Below, piece after piece: positions 8,347-18,578 of a stretch of DNA of 64,000 bases. The DNA is taken from assembly GCA_030834905.1 (NCBI GenBank), contig JAUQWZ010000028.1, positions 62,001-126,000 of the forward strand, in the 5' to 3' direction. A model generated the notes under the pieces. The model worked only from the letters and a program-made list of their open reading frames with translations. It made no database searches and had not been told where the DNA came from. The position numbers were made by a program, and so were the translations under genes. The number at the start of each line of letters is the position of its first letter. Within the stretch, counting starts at the first letter, position 1. This DNA is from Aggregatilineales bacterium (GTDB lineage Bacteria; Chloroflexota; Anaerolineae; Aggregatilineales; Phototrophicaceae).

Positions 8347-10584
8347 CTAACCGCCCAGTTGCGCCAGCAGCTTGCGGTAGTCTTCCACATGTTCAGGGTT
8401 CATGGTGATGATCTGGCGAATGGTGTTGGCGGCGTCTTTATGCAAGCCCGCCTCAAGCTGAAGCTCGCCCAGCGCGTCAAGCTGGATAATGGCGTCCATC
8501 TTGCGCCCAAGCTGGCGATAGATCGACGCCAACCGCGACCGCAGCCCGGTATCGTTCGGGTACATGGTGACCATTTCTTCCAGAAGCTGGATGATGCGGT
8601 TGACCTGTTTCTGCCGCGCGTAAATGCTCAGCAGCTTGTCCAACCGGCGAATCGCTTCCGCCTGATTGCCCTGCCGGTAGTTGAGATCGACCAGCATCCG
8701 GTGGGCGCGCTCGTCGTCCGGCGCAAGCTGGATGATCTCCTCATAGGTCTTCTGCGCCCGCCGCATATCCAGCCGAATCTGGTCGATATCCGCCATCCGG
8801 TGCTTGATGCGTACCAGCTTCTCCGGCGAGGCGCTCACGCGGTTGGCGATCCGTTCCGCCAGCATATAGGTGTCGCGAGACAGATCAAAGTTGCCCAGTT
8901 GATGATGCGCGTCAGCGAGGTCGATGTACTGATCGAGCGCCTCATCCCAGCGCTCCTCGCTTTCCATCAAATCGATCAGGCTCTCGCGCACCGAGATATC
9001 CAGCGGTGCCAGTTCGAGCACGTTGGTCAGAATGTCGGTGGCGCGGTCATTTTCACCCCGCGAGAGGAACGTGCGGGCGATAGTGTTGTACTTGGCGATT
9101 GCCTGCCGCACCCGCCCTTCACTCATCATGATTTCCGCCATCCGAGTGTGCACCGGCAGATAATTGGGTGAGTATTCAACGGCGCGGTGCGCCTCATCCA
9201 TCGCCAGCGTCAGCATCCCCTGCCGCATGTAGCGGTCGATCAGCGTGACCGATTCAGTTAGCTTGTCGCCGTGGGCGGCGGTCAGAATATCAACTACCCC
9301 CTTCGCGCCCTGCTCGCGCAGCGTTTCTTCAAGCTGGCGGCGGGTGTCGGCGATCCGCTGCTTCCAGTCCTTGCCTTCTAGCAGCGCGATAAACCGCTGG
9401 TTGATCGCCAGCAGCGATTCGTCTTTGACCTGATCGAGCACCGTGACCAGCCGCTTGTAGATGGAATTCAGCTCCAATTCTTCGTCGTCGTCCATCGCCA
9501 GTTCGGTATCGACGTTCTGAAGGCTTTGCAGCAGATACCGCAGCGCCTGCTTCTGCTTGCCCTGTTTGAAATATGCCTGTGCCAGACCATGCAGCGCGCC
9601 GGGTGCCAGCGCCGGAAACTGGATCGCCTCATTCAGGTAGCGCACCGCCTCGTCTGATCGGTTTGCCATGACCAACAGCCCGCCGAGGTTCAGCTTAAGG
9701 GCGGGATGGCGCATGTGTCCGTCGGCGCGCTGGTAGGCGCTAATCGCGTCTTCCTGGTAGCCCTGCCGCTGAGCTTCCATCGCCGCCATCGCGTCACCAG
9801 CGGCTTCCATGGCGTCGCCTTCCATGACGTGGATCGCCAGCATCCCCAGCGCGTCGGTCATTGCCTCGCCAAGCGGACCCAGCGGGTCAGCCTCGCCCAC
9901 CTGCTCGCGTTTGCTCTTGACGCCGGTATCGCGCTCGAAGCTGGCGGCGCGGGTGTTCGGAGACGCGCCATCGTCGCTCGGCGGCAGAATACGTCCGCCG
10001 GATTCCAGCGCGCGAATCGTGTTCAATATCTGCGGGTTGTTCTTCTCCAGCCGCAGCGCCCGCTGCGCCGCCCGAATGGCTTTATCGCTGTCGTTGGTGC
10101 GCTGGAAATTAAACGCCAGCGTCAGGTATTCGCGAACCGCCCGCTTTTTATCGCCGACGCGCTCGTATGCCTGCGCCAGTTTGGCATGAATGGGGATCAA
10201 GCCGGGAGTCAGCCGCGTAGCGCGTTCCCAGTTGGCAATTGCCTTGCCAAGATCGCGCTGGCTCAGGTACACCTCTGATACGTTGATGTACTGCTGCGCC
10301 GCCTCGCGCAGCCGCCCCATCCGTTCGAGAACGTCGGCGCTCTTTTCCAGCGGGATCGGATCGTCAGGCGCAAGCTGGTGGGCACGGGTATACACCTTGA
10401 AGGCATCTTCAAGCCGCCCCACTTCCAGCAGCCCCAAACCAAGATGGAGGTGCGCTTCAGGATCCTGAGGGAATTCCTGGATTGCGCGCCCATAAGCCGC
10501 AATCGCCACCTGCCAGTCCTGATCCCAGGCAGCATTGTGACCCGCATTCATCGCTTGCTCGTAGGCTTGTTGATCTCCAGGCAT
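8347..10584 (-). CDS. Large TPR-repeat protein
   Basis: The 745-residue soluble protein is built almost wholly of tetratricopeptide repeats. At least five N-terminal repeats (about 5-210) with the W-x-x-A-I-x-x-Y...P-x-D-P pattern are followed by a charged linker (about 215-270), and then about ten more repeats to the C-terminus, including the classic L-A-P-D-D-x-x-A-H-R-M-L-V unit. No enzyme domain, signal peptide or membrane helix is seen, so it is probably a scaffold for protein interaction. Start: ATG 10584 has AGGA six bases upstream; a TTG at 10599 would overlap the argF stop. It follows argF by 11 bases and is probably cotranscribed with it. The partner is unknown. Confidence 0.8.
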   Translation of the reverse strand: MPGDQQAYEQAMNAGHNAAWDQDWQVAIAAYGRAIQEFPQDPEAHLHLGLGLLEVGRLEDAFKVYTRAHQLAPDDPIPLEKSADVLERMGRLREAAQQYINVSEVYLSQRDLGKAIANWERATRLTPGLIPIHAKLAQAYERVGDKKRAVREYLTLAFNFQRTNDSDKAIRAAQRALRLEKNNPQILNTIRALESGGRILPPSDDGASPNTRAASFERDTGVKSKREQVGEADPLGPLGEAMTDALGMLAIHVMEGDAMEAAGDAMAAMEAQRQGYQEDAISAYQRADGHMRHPALKLNLGGLLVMANRSDEAVRYLNEAIQFPALAPGALHGLAQAYFKQGKQKQALRYLLQSLQNVDTELAMDDDEELELNSIYKRLVTVLDQVKDESLLAINQRFIALLEGKDWKQRIADTRRQLEETLREQGAKGVVDILTAAHGDKLTESVTLIDRYMRQGMLTLAMDEAHRAVEYSPNYLPVHTRMAEIMMSEGRVRQAIAKYNTIARTFLSRGENDRATDILTNVLELAPLDISVRESLIDLMESEERWDEALDQYIDLADAHHQLGNFDLSRDTYMLAERIANRVSASPEKLVRIKHRMADIDQIRLDMRRAQKTYEEIIQLAPDDERAHRMLVDLNYRQGNQAEAIRRLDKLLSIYARQKQVNRIIQLLEEMVTMYPNDTGLRSRLASIYRQLGRKMDAIIQLDALGELQLEAGLHKDAANTIRQIITMNPEHVEDYRKLLAQLGG

Positions 10585-10595
10585 TGATGTTCCTA

Positions 10596-11516
10596 TCAAC
10601 TGCTCAACAGTTTGACCAGAACCGCTTTTTGCGCGTGCATTCGGTTTTCAGCTTGATCGAAAATGACAGACTGCGGTCCGTCTGCCACCTCGTCAGTAAT
10701 TTCCTGCCCCCGATGCGCGGGCAGGCAGTGCATGACGACAGCGGTACTGGGCGCTGCTTTCAGCAGGTCGGCATTCACCTGGAACGGCTGCATCACCTGG
10801 ATACGGCGCGCTGTTTCGGCTTCCTGCCCCATGCTGACCCAGGTATCGGTGTAGATCACATCAGCATCGGCTACGGCGCTGCGCGGGTTGTTGAACCCCT
10901 CAACTGTCGCGCCGTTCTGCGCCGCCAGATCGCCCACCTTATCCATGATAGTTTCAGGGATTTCGTACCCCGGCGGCGAGCCGATGGCAAAGTTGACTCC
11001 GGAATGGGCGCACGCCTGCGCCAGAGACGCCGCGACGTTATTGCCGTCACCCACGTATGCCACCTTCAGTCCTTCGAGGCGTCCATAATACTCGTAAATC
11101 GTCAGCAGATCTGCCAGCGCCTGGCAGGGATGCTGGGTGTCGCTCAAGCCGTTGATGATCGGCACCGTCGCGTACTGGGTCATCTCCAGCATTTGCGCGT
11201 GCGAAAACACGCGCGCCATGATGACGTGGACGTAGCGCGAAAGCGCCCGTGACAGATCGGCGACCGTCTCGCGCTTGCCAAAACCGATCTCATCGGGTCC
11301 CAGAACCAGGGCGCTGCCGCCCAGATGCTGCATCCCGACTTCAAAAGAAACGCGCGTGCGTAAGGACGGCTTCTGAAAAATAAGCGCCAGAACCTTGCCT
11401 TCCAGCACCGGCTTATTCCCGCCCGACTGCCACTCCTGTTTCAGGTGGCGCGCCAGATCAAGAAGCTGCCGTATTTCAATGCTTGACCAATCCGTTAGAT
11501 CTATGAAATGACGCAT
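10596..11516 (-). CDS. argF: Ornithine carbamoyltransferase
   Basis: The enzyme makes citrulline from ornithine and carbamoyl phosphate in arginine synthesis. The 306-residue length is normal. The carbamoyl-phosphate site reads KPSLRTRVSFE at 49-59, with Leu52 where most OTCases have Thr (S-T-R-T-R); the rest is canonical: HPCQALADLL, the ornithine loop D-T-W-V-S-M-G-Q-E, and HCLPAHRGQEI near 265. The ATG at 11516 follows the MRHFIDLTDW pattern; an upstream frame to 11654 is not credible. No other arginine genes are adjacent. It leads a two-gene unit with the TPR protein. A TATACT -10-like box lies on the minus strand about 50 bases upstream of the ATG. Confidence 0.93.
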   Translation of the reverse strand: MRHFIDLTDWSSIEIRQLLDLARHLKQEWQSGGNKPVLEGKVLALIFQKPSLRTRVSFEVGMQHLGGSALVLGPDEIGFGKRETVADLSRALSRYVHVIMARVFSHAQMLEMTQYATVPIINGLSDTQHPCQALADLLTIYEYYGRLEGLKVAYVGDGNNVAASLAQACAHSGVNFAIGSPPGYEIPETIMDKVGDLAAQNGATVEGFNNPRSAVADADVIYTDTWVSMGQEAETARRIQVMQPFQVNADLLKAAPSTAVVMHCLPAHRGQEITDEVADGPQSVIFDQAENRMHAQKAVLVKLLSS

Positions 11517-11743
11517 GAGGTTTTCGATGACGTGTGCAGGGCGAAAAATTGTAAATTCAGTATAACATGAACTGAGGCGCGCGAAAATGTAAGGTTGATC
11601 GGCTGGTGTTGAAGTTCGCGCGCAGCTTCCATGACGGCTGTTCCCTACGTTCACCCTATGATCAGGCTGTCCAGGCTTCTATATCCTGACGGATTGTGGT
11701 ATTAAAGGTGTGCCGCGCACAGGTAATTTGATGTGAAAGGAGA

Positions 11744-11765
11744 ACGCCTGCGCTTCGCGGCGTTC
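11744..11765 (+). promoter_or_regulatory. Leader hairpin before the arylsulfotransferase-like gene
   Basis: Arms AACGCC and GGCGTT enclose a GC-rich loop. It follows an AGGAGA stretch that lies too far (about 50 bases) from the ATG at 11795 to serve as its Shine-Dalgarno. The role is unknown. Confidence 0.3.
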
Positions 11766-11794
11766 CGCTTTCAGCGTCAGGCGAAACACCACGA

Positions 11795-13171
11795 ATGAAA
11801 TTGAACCGCATTTATGCACTACTCCTCGTACTGGGAATACTCATTCCCATGACGCTTCAGGCACAATCTGAAGCGCCTTCGACGGAAGACACGCCCAAAA
11901 GCGGGCTGTCCCTAAGCACCGAAAACGCCTTTGAAGGTTACACGCTGTACGCGCCGCTGATCGGCAGCACCGCCTATCTGCTGGATATCAACGGTGAAAT
12001 CGTCAAAACGTGGGAATTTAATACGCCAACCGCGCAAGCCCTTTACCTGCTGGACAATGGCAATCTACTGTATCAGTCTAACGCTGAATCAAAGATGCTG
12101 GAGCAGTTCGGGCAGGTTGGCGGCGTGGCTGGCAGCATCAAGGAATACACCTGGGATGGCGAACTCGTCTGGTCATTTGACTACGCCGGCGACACCTACC
12201 AGCAGCACCACGACATTGAGCCGATGCCCAACGGCAATATCCTGCTGATCGCCTGGGAAGTCGTCTCAGAAGAAGAAGCGCTGGCGGCAGGGATGCGCCC
12301 CGATCAGCTTCCCGACGGGGATACGCTCTGGCCCGATCATGTCGTCGAGATCGATCCACAGACCAATGAGATCGTCTGGAAGTGGCGGGCATGGGATCAT
12401 CTGATTCAGGATTATGATCCCGATTTGCCGAATTATGGCGTTGTCTCCGAATATCCCGAACGAATTGATATCAACTATAACGATCAGCGGGTGCTCGGAG
12501 ATTGGCAGCACAGCAACTCCATTGACTACAATCCTGAGCTTGATCAAATCGTGCTCAGCGTGCGCCATTTCAGCGAAATCTGGATCATTGACCACAGCAC
12601 GACGATGGAAGAAGCAGCGGGCAGCACCGGCGGGCGCAGCGGCATGGGCGGCGATCTGCTGTACCGCTGGGGCAATCCGGCGGCTTACCAGGCTGGCACG
12701 AAAGCCGACCAGCAGCTCTTCTACCAGCACGACGCCAACTGGATTCCAGAGGGCTATCCGGGCGCTGGTAACATCACCATCTTCAACAACGGCGATGATA
12801 ACGCCCGCCCCTATTCAACCGTCATCGAAATTACTCCGCCCTTGACGGAAGCGGGTACTTACGAACGGGACGGCGCAGTCTATGGTCCGGAAGCGCCAAT
12901 CTGGGAATTTGCTGCCGACCCGCCAGAACGCTTTTACGCGCCCTTTATCTCAGGCGCGCAGCGTCTGCCCAATGGCAACACGCTCATCCTGAACGGCAAC
13001 GCGGGACACTTTCTGGAAGTGAGCGCCGACGGTGAAATCCTGTGGGATTACGTCAATGGGTTTGAAGGCAGCCTGCCCGAAACCGGCTATTTTGGACCGA
13101 CATCCGTGTTCCGAGCCTATCGCTACCCAGCCGATCATCCGGCGCTGGTCGGGCGCGATCTCCCCGAATAG
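11795..13171 (+). CDS. Arylsulfotransferase (ASST) family secreted protein
   Basis: The 458-residue protein has a signal peptide (MKLNRIYALLLVLGILIPMT, cleavage probably near residue 22) and then a beta-propeller typical of the ASST family: repeats of the form Y-L-L-D-x-N-G-E-I-V-K-T-W, N-G-N-L-L, and G-E-I-L-W-D-Y. Candidate active-site histidines occur in QQHHDIEP (about 131), WQHSNSIDY (about 236) and YQHDANWIP (about 308). Family members transfer sulfate between phenolic compounds through a sulfo-histidine; many bacterial relatives are only arylsulfotransferase-like with unknown substrate. The start is the ATG at 11795. It is a single gene with a palindromic hairpin right after the stop, tail-to-tail with the truncated CPBP gene. 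Confidence 0.8.
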   Translation: MKLNRIYALLLVLGILIPMTLQAQSEAPSTEDTPKSGLSLSTENAFEGYTLYAPLIGSTAYLLDINGEIVKTWEFNTPTAQALYLLDNGNLLYQSNAESKMLEQFGQVGGVAGSIKEYTWDGELVWSFDYAGDTYQQHHDIEPMPNGNILLIAWEVVSEEEALAAGMRPDQLPDGDTLWPDHVVEIDPQTNEIVWKWRAWDHLIQDYDPDLPNYGVVSEYPERIDINYNDQRVLGDWQHSNSIDYNPELDQIVLSVRHFSEIWIIDHSTTMEEAAGSTGGRSGMGGDLLYRWGNPAAYQAGTKADQQLFYQHDANWIPEGYPGAGNITIFNNGDDNARPYSTVIEITPPLTEAGTYERDGAVYGPEAPIWEFAADPPERFYAPFISGAQRLPNGNTLILNGNAGHFLEVSADGEILWDYVNGFEGSLPETGYFGPTSVFRAYRYPADHPALVGRDLPE

Positions 13172-13192
13172 TCATATAGAGACCACTCCGCC

Positions 13193-13219
13193 GGGGCGCT
13201 GTGCTGCAACCAGCGCCCC
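13193..13219. terminator. Palindrome between convergent genes, probably bidirectional terminator
   Basis: Perfect 9-bp arms GGGGCGCTG (13193-13201) and CAGCGCCCC (13211-13219) enclose a 9-base loop. It sits between the two convergent stops at 13171 and 13221. There is no T-tract. It belongs to the dispersed hairpin family. Confidence 0.45.
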
Positions 13220-13220
13220 T

Positions 13221-13775
13221 TCAAGACCGCTGTATGGCAGCCCGCAGCGCCCCCCAGCGGTTCTGCAGCGGATCAATCGCATACGCCGTCCAGCCCAGTT
13301 CCTCGCACATCCCCGGTATGGCATAGAGCGCCAGAAAGACCGGGATCATCAGCAGCGGAATATCCGGCTCAGGCAGCGGCTGCCGGGTTAGCCGCATGAC
13401 TCCATACGACAGCAGATAGATGGAAGGAAGCAGCAGCAGACTCGGCAGAAGCCAGCGCTTGTCCCTGATTCTTCTGAAATCTACCGCCCGCTTCAGCAGC
13501 GCCGTCACGTCATCCCGTCCAGATCGCCGGTAGGTCAGAATCGAAGCGGCGATCATCGGGCTGACGAACATCAGCGCGCTGCCCGGAAGCGCAACCGGAA
13601 GCGGCAGCCCGTTCCCCCCAAGCAGCCAGAAGGGAACCGAGATGACCACCACCAGCGGCAAGTAGTATTTCAGATCCTGCCAGTTATCGAACTGCCCCTT
13701 CTGGGGAACAGCAGGCGGGTACGCAGGATCGTCTCTGCCAGCCTGAGCAGCGCCACCGTTAGGTATCGTCTCCAT
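13221..13775 (-). pseudogene. CPBP-family intramembrane protease, truncated after motif 1
   Basis: This 184-residue frame matches the N-terminal part of a CPBP (Abi/CAAX-like) membrane protease: a polar N-terminus, four membrane helices (about 38-58, 63-82, 106-124, 136-153), and the first catalytic motif as EELGWTAY followed by the usual L-Q-N-R-W-G-A-L pattern. A normal protein continues for 80-100 residues with the F-x-x-x-H and H-x-x-x-N/D motifs. Here it stops ten residues later (AAIQRS), only 50 bases from the end of the convergent gene. Motif 1 also lacks the usual Arg (WTAY instead of WRGY/F). It is therefore probably a decayed gene cut by a deletion; a short non-catalytic membrane protein is the alternative. 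Confidence 0.6.
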
Positions 13776-13858
13776 CGGCTTCCCGACTCACTATGATATG
13801 GAAGGCTTCACAAGCCGCTGACCCGACGATGCTGACTTTTCTTACTTCTTTTACCCGG

Positions 13859-14692
13859 CTACTGCGGCAGCGGCGCGTACCGTCGCGCAACCACCGCCTG
13901 CCCTTCGGCGCTCTGCACCCAGCCGATGAAGACGCGGTAGTGAATGTCGTCCGGTTGGCTGCCGTCCGGCTCGCGCAGACCAGCGATATACAGAAACGAC
14001 CGCAGCGGATAAGTATTGTTGATCACGTTCTCGACGCTGGGCAGCACGCCGTCAATTGGCAGCGCCCGCACGCGGTTATCCACATAGCTCATCGAGACGT
14101 AGCCGATACTATCGGGTTCGCGCGCGACCGCCGTCACAACGGCGGCACTCGATGGCACTAGCTGGGCGGTGCGGGCGGTGCGCCGGTCACCCATCACCAG
14201 GCTTTCAAATTCAGATCGCGTGCCGGAACCGTCCTCGCGGCTGAAGACCATGATCGGTCGATCAGCCCCGCCGAACTCGCTCCAGTTTCCCGACCATCCC
14301 TGATAGATATCGCGCACCTGCTCGGTGGTCAAGCCGGTGATCTGGTTACCTGGGTGAACCAGCACCGTCAGCGCATCCTGCCCCACCGGAAAAGCAACCA
14401 CCGGAGTCAGTTCCTCCGGCGGCAAATGGTTCGTCAGAAAAAATGGGGTTTCACCATTTAACAGCCGTTCCATCATCGCATCGTAGTTGCTGGACGCGAT
14501 TTCAAAGGTAATTGATGGATTCAGACGGCTGTACGCGCTGGTCAGATCGTTCACCAGCGGAAGAGTCGAGGTGGTAGCATACAAGCGCAGCGCGGTGGCT
14601 TGTAAAGTTGGCGTTGCCGCCGGGAGCGCGCGACTGCTGCAGCTTACCAGTGTAAATGCAACGACGACGATTGCCCGCTTGGTTCGCCGCAT
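13859..14692 (-). CDS. PstS-like phosphate-binding lipoprotein
   Basis: The 277-residue lipoprotein has a type II signal ending in the lipobox LVSC and then a periplasmic-binding-protein fold of the phosphate-binding (PBP-like) type: TSTLPLVNDLTSAYSRLNP at the start, FSREDGSGTRSEFE (the anion-binding loop with S-G-T-R), and IGYVSMSYVDN near the C-terminal third. The canonical substrate loop SGTR is intact. No pstCAB genes are adjacent, so it may be an orphan receptor or a sensor rather than part of a transporter. Start: ATG 14692, with GGGAAG eight bases upstream; a GTG at 14719 lacks such support. It lies downstream of tgt on the same strand (73 bp gap). Confidence 0.75.
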   Translation of the reverse strand: MRRTKRAIVVVAFTLVSCSSRALPAATPTLQATALRLYATTSTLPLVNDLTSAYSRLNPSITFEIASSNYDAMMERLLNGETPFFLTNHLPPEELTPVVAFPVGQDALTVLVHPGNQITGLTTEQVRDIYQGWSGNWSEFGGADRPIMVFSREDGSGTRSEFESLVMGDRRTARTAQLVPSSAAVVTAVAREPDSIGYVSMSYVDNRVRALPIDGVLPSVENVINNTYPLRSFLYIAGLREPDGSQPDDIHYRVFIGWVQSAEGQAVVARRYAPLPQ

Positions 14693-14765
14693 ACGTTTAC
14701 TTCCCAGGTGGGCAGACACGGTACAGGCGGGCTTGTGGCGATGATGGCTTCAACGGCAGGCATCC

Positions 14766-15910
<1,145 letters not shown>

Positions 15911-15995
15911 AATATTTCCCGTACATGAATTATGCTGTATACAGGCATAGATCACTTTCGCTGTAGACGCTGCCACAATGGACGATGGGACTCCT

Positions 15996-18548
15996 ATGAT
16001 CAGTCTGTACGATATCCTCGAAGCCGCCAATGGGCAGCCGTTTGGCGAGCCGGGACCGCAGTTATTTAACGACTTCTGCATTGACGCGCGTCTGGCGAGC
16101 GACTCAAATCTCTACGTTGCCATCAAAACGGAACGCGGCGATGGGCACCAGTTCATGCGCGAGGCAGTCGAGAACGGTGCGACCGGCATTGTCTGCGTTC
16201 GCCCGCCAGATTTCGATACCGAGGGGCTGTCAATCATCATCGTCAAAGACCCGCTTGCCGCGCTGTTGAGCTGGTCGCACTACGTTCTCGGCACGCTCGG
16301 CGTGCAGGTGGTGGGCGTTGGCGGCTTGGTCAACAACAGCGTCACCATCGAGACGATCCGCACCGTCCTCGGCACGCGCTATAAAGTCCTCAGCGGCAAT
16401 GAAGAAGGCTCGAATCTCGTCGGCAGCGTCAAGATTCCGATGGCGCTGGCGAAGCTGACGCCCGAACACCGTGTTGTCGTACTCGATCTCGAGGCGCTGC
16501 ATCCCGGCGACATGGGCGATATTGTCGGCGCGGTGCGCCCGCACGTCGGCGTGATCACCCAGATGGGCTACCTCGATACCTACGACTCGCCCGAACAGAT
16601 TGCCGACGAAAACGCCCTGCTGCTGGATTATCTGTCGCCAACCGGACTCGCCGTCCTGAACTATGATGATGATCAGGTGCGGGGGCTGACAGGACGCACC
16701 CGCGCCCGCGTGATGACCATCGGCAGCGAGGTCTTTGGAGCCGATATTGGCGCGTATAACATCGTCGTCGGTCCAACCGGCACCGGCTTTGACGTGCGCT
16801 ACGAAGGCGGTCGCCATATCGGGCGCTGGACGCCGCTGCTCGGCAAACACCAGCTATACAGCATCCTCGCCGCGCTCGCCGTCGGCACCTATTTTGACGT
16901 GCCGATGCCCGACGCGCTCAAGGCGCTGACCGAAATGCAGCCGCTGCCGGGTCGCATGAAGCCCCTCAACGGCGTCAACGGCTGCCTGCTGATCGACGAT
17001 TCCTATGACGCCGATCCACAGTCCACGCTGGCGGCGCTGGAATGGCTTCAGGCGGTGACCGACGAGGAACACCGCGCCATCTTCGTGCTAGGCGATATGG
17101 ACAATCTCGGGGCGACCAGCCAGCGCAGCCACCGCGCCATCGGGCAGCGCGCTTCAGAATTCGTCAGGCTGTTCATCACCGAGGGAACTGACGCCGCTGT
17201 TGCCGGACGCGCCGCCCTCGATCAGGGCATGGACTCCCGCGACGTGCGCATCACCTACAGCGTGCAGGACGCGGCGGGCTATCTGGTCAACGCCGCGGGG
17301 CTGACCGCCAGCGACGTGGTGCTGATCAAGGGCAGCCCATCCGCCCGCATGGAACTGGTGACCCAGGCGCTGCTGGCAGACCCGCAGTACACCGAGCTTC
17401 TGCCGCGTCCACAGCTTTTGACCTCATTCGATTACCGCCTGCGCTCTAGCCAGCCAAGCTGGCTGGAGATCGATCTCGACGCGGTCGCCAATAACGTCCG
17501 CGCCATCAAAGCCCACATTGGCGATCAGGTGGCGCTGTTTGCCGTGGTCAAATCCGACGCTTACGGACACGGCGCGGTTGCCGTCGCCCGCACCGCCATG
17601 CTCAACGGCGCTGAATATCTCGCCGTCTCAAATATCAACGAAGCGATGGAACTGCGGGACGCGGGGATTGATACGCCGATCCTTGTTCTGAGCTTCACGC
17701 CGCCGCAAGCTATCCGGCAGGCGGTGCGCCAGCGAATCACCGTGTCCGTCTACGATCTTGAGCTTGCCCGCGCCTATGACCGCGCCGCCCGCGAGGCTGG
17801 CGGCAAACTGCTGGCGCATATCAAAATGGACAGCGGCATGGGACGTCTCGGCATCCTCGCATCGGAAGCCGTTCCGTTCTTTCGTCATATGCTCAAAATG
17901 GAGCATGTCGAGATCGAGGGCATCTACACCCATTACTCGATGGCGGACGAAAACCCGGTTTACACCAATATTCAGACGAACGTGTTCCGCGACGCGCTCG
18001 CCCCGCTGCGCGCCGCTGGCTACAGCTTCCGCTACGTTCACGCCGCCAATTCCGCCGCCATGCTCGCCTCGCGAGACAGTCATTTTAATGCCGTCCGCGT
18101 CGGGCTGGCGATGTACGGGCTGTCGCCCTCGGACGGCGTCCGCGTGCCAGACGGCTTCCGCGCCGCCATGACCTGGAAAACAATAGTCGCCCAGGTGAAG
18201 ACGCTGCCGCCCGGTCATCCGGTTGGCTATGGCAACACCTATCTCACTCGCGGCGAGGAACGGATCGCCGTCCTGCCGGTGGGATACGCCGATGGCTTTC
18301 GCCGCGCGCCGCACAATTGGGGGCAGGTGCTGGTGCATGGGCAGCACGCGCCGGTCATTGGTCGCGTCAGCATGGAGAAGACGGTGATCAGCGTGGCGCA
18401 CATCCCGAACGTGTCGGTGGGGGATGAGGTGGTGCTGTTAGGCGCGCAGGGGCAAAACCGCATCACGGCAGAGGAAATCGCCCGCCGCCTCGGCACCATC
18501 AATTACGAGGTGGTGACGAGTATCCTGCCGCGCGTGCCCAGGCGGTAG
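15996..18548 (+). CDS. alr: MurF-like domain (degenerate) fused to alanine racemase
   Basis: The 850-residue fusion has an N-terminal MurF-like Mur ligase region (about 1-470) and a C-terminal fold-type III alanine racemase (about 485-850). The racemase looks active: PLP Lys519 in AVVKSDAYGHG, catalytic Tyr745 in VGYGNTY, LPVGYADGF and VSMEK motifs. The Mur part keeps the three-domain outline but not its catalytic residues. The P-loop reads G-G-L-V-N113-N114-S where a working ligase has G-x-G-K-T/S. The YNANP motif reads Y-D-A-D-P (337-341). The usual carbamylated Lys and the switch His are not found around 190-206. Start: ATG 15996 with GGGA upstream; an earlier ATG at 15978 has no such site. 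Working MurF-Alr fusions are known in other phyla; here ATP-dependent ligation is doubtful. Confidence 0.9.
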   Translation: MISLYDILEAANGQPFGEPGPQLFNDFCIDARLASDSNLYVAIKTERGDGHQFMREAVENGATGIVCVRPPDFDTEGLSIIIVKDPLAALLSWSHYVLGTLGVQVVGVGGLVNNSVTIETIRTVLGTRYKVLSGNEEGSNLVGSVKIPMALAKLTPEHRVVVLDLEALHPGDMGDIVGAVRPHVGVITQMGYLDTYDSPEQIADENALLLDYLSPTGLAVLNYDDDQVRGLTGRTRARVMTIGSEVFGADIGAYNIVVGPTGTGFDVRYEGGRHIGRWTPLLGKHQLYSILAALAVGTYFDVPMPDALKALTEMQPLPGRMKPLNGVNGCLLIDDSYDADPQSTLAALEWLQAVTDEEHRAIFVLGDMDNLGATSQRSHRAIGQRASEFVRLFITEGTDAAVAGRAALDQGMDSRDVRITYSVQDAAGYLVNAAGLTASDVVLIKGSPSARMELVTQALLADPQYTELLPRPQLLTSFDYRLRSSQPSWLEIDLDAVANNVRAIKAHIGDQVALFAVVKSDAYGHGAVAVARTAMLNGAEYLAVSNINEAMELRDAGIDTPILVLSFTPPQAIRQAVRQRITVSVYDLELARAYDRAAREAGGKLLAHIKMDSGMGRLGILASEAVPFFRHMLKMEHVEIEGIYTHYSMADENPVYTNIQTNVFRDALAPLRAAGYSFRYVHAANSAAMLASRDSHFNAVRVGLAMYGLSPSDGVRVPDGFRAAMTWKTIVAQVKTLPPGHPVGYGNTYLTRGEERIAVLPVGYADGFRRAPHNWGQVLVHGQHAPVIGRVSMEKTVISVAHIPNVSVGDEVVLLGAQGQNRITAEEIARRLGTINYEVVTSILPRVPRR

Positions 18549-18578
18549 GGGGCGAGATTCCAATTGGCGGTGCTAACC

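Noticed and set aside
15978..15995. Upstream ATG of the MurF-Alr fusion
   Set aside because: It has no Shine-Dalgarno; the ATG at 15996 has GGGA at proper spacing.
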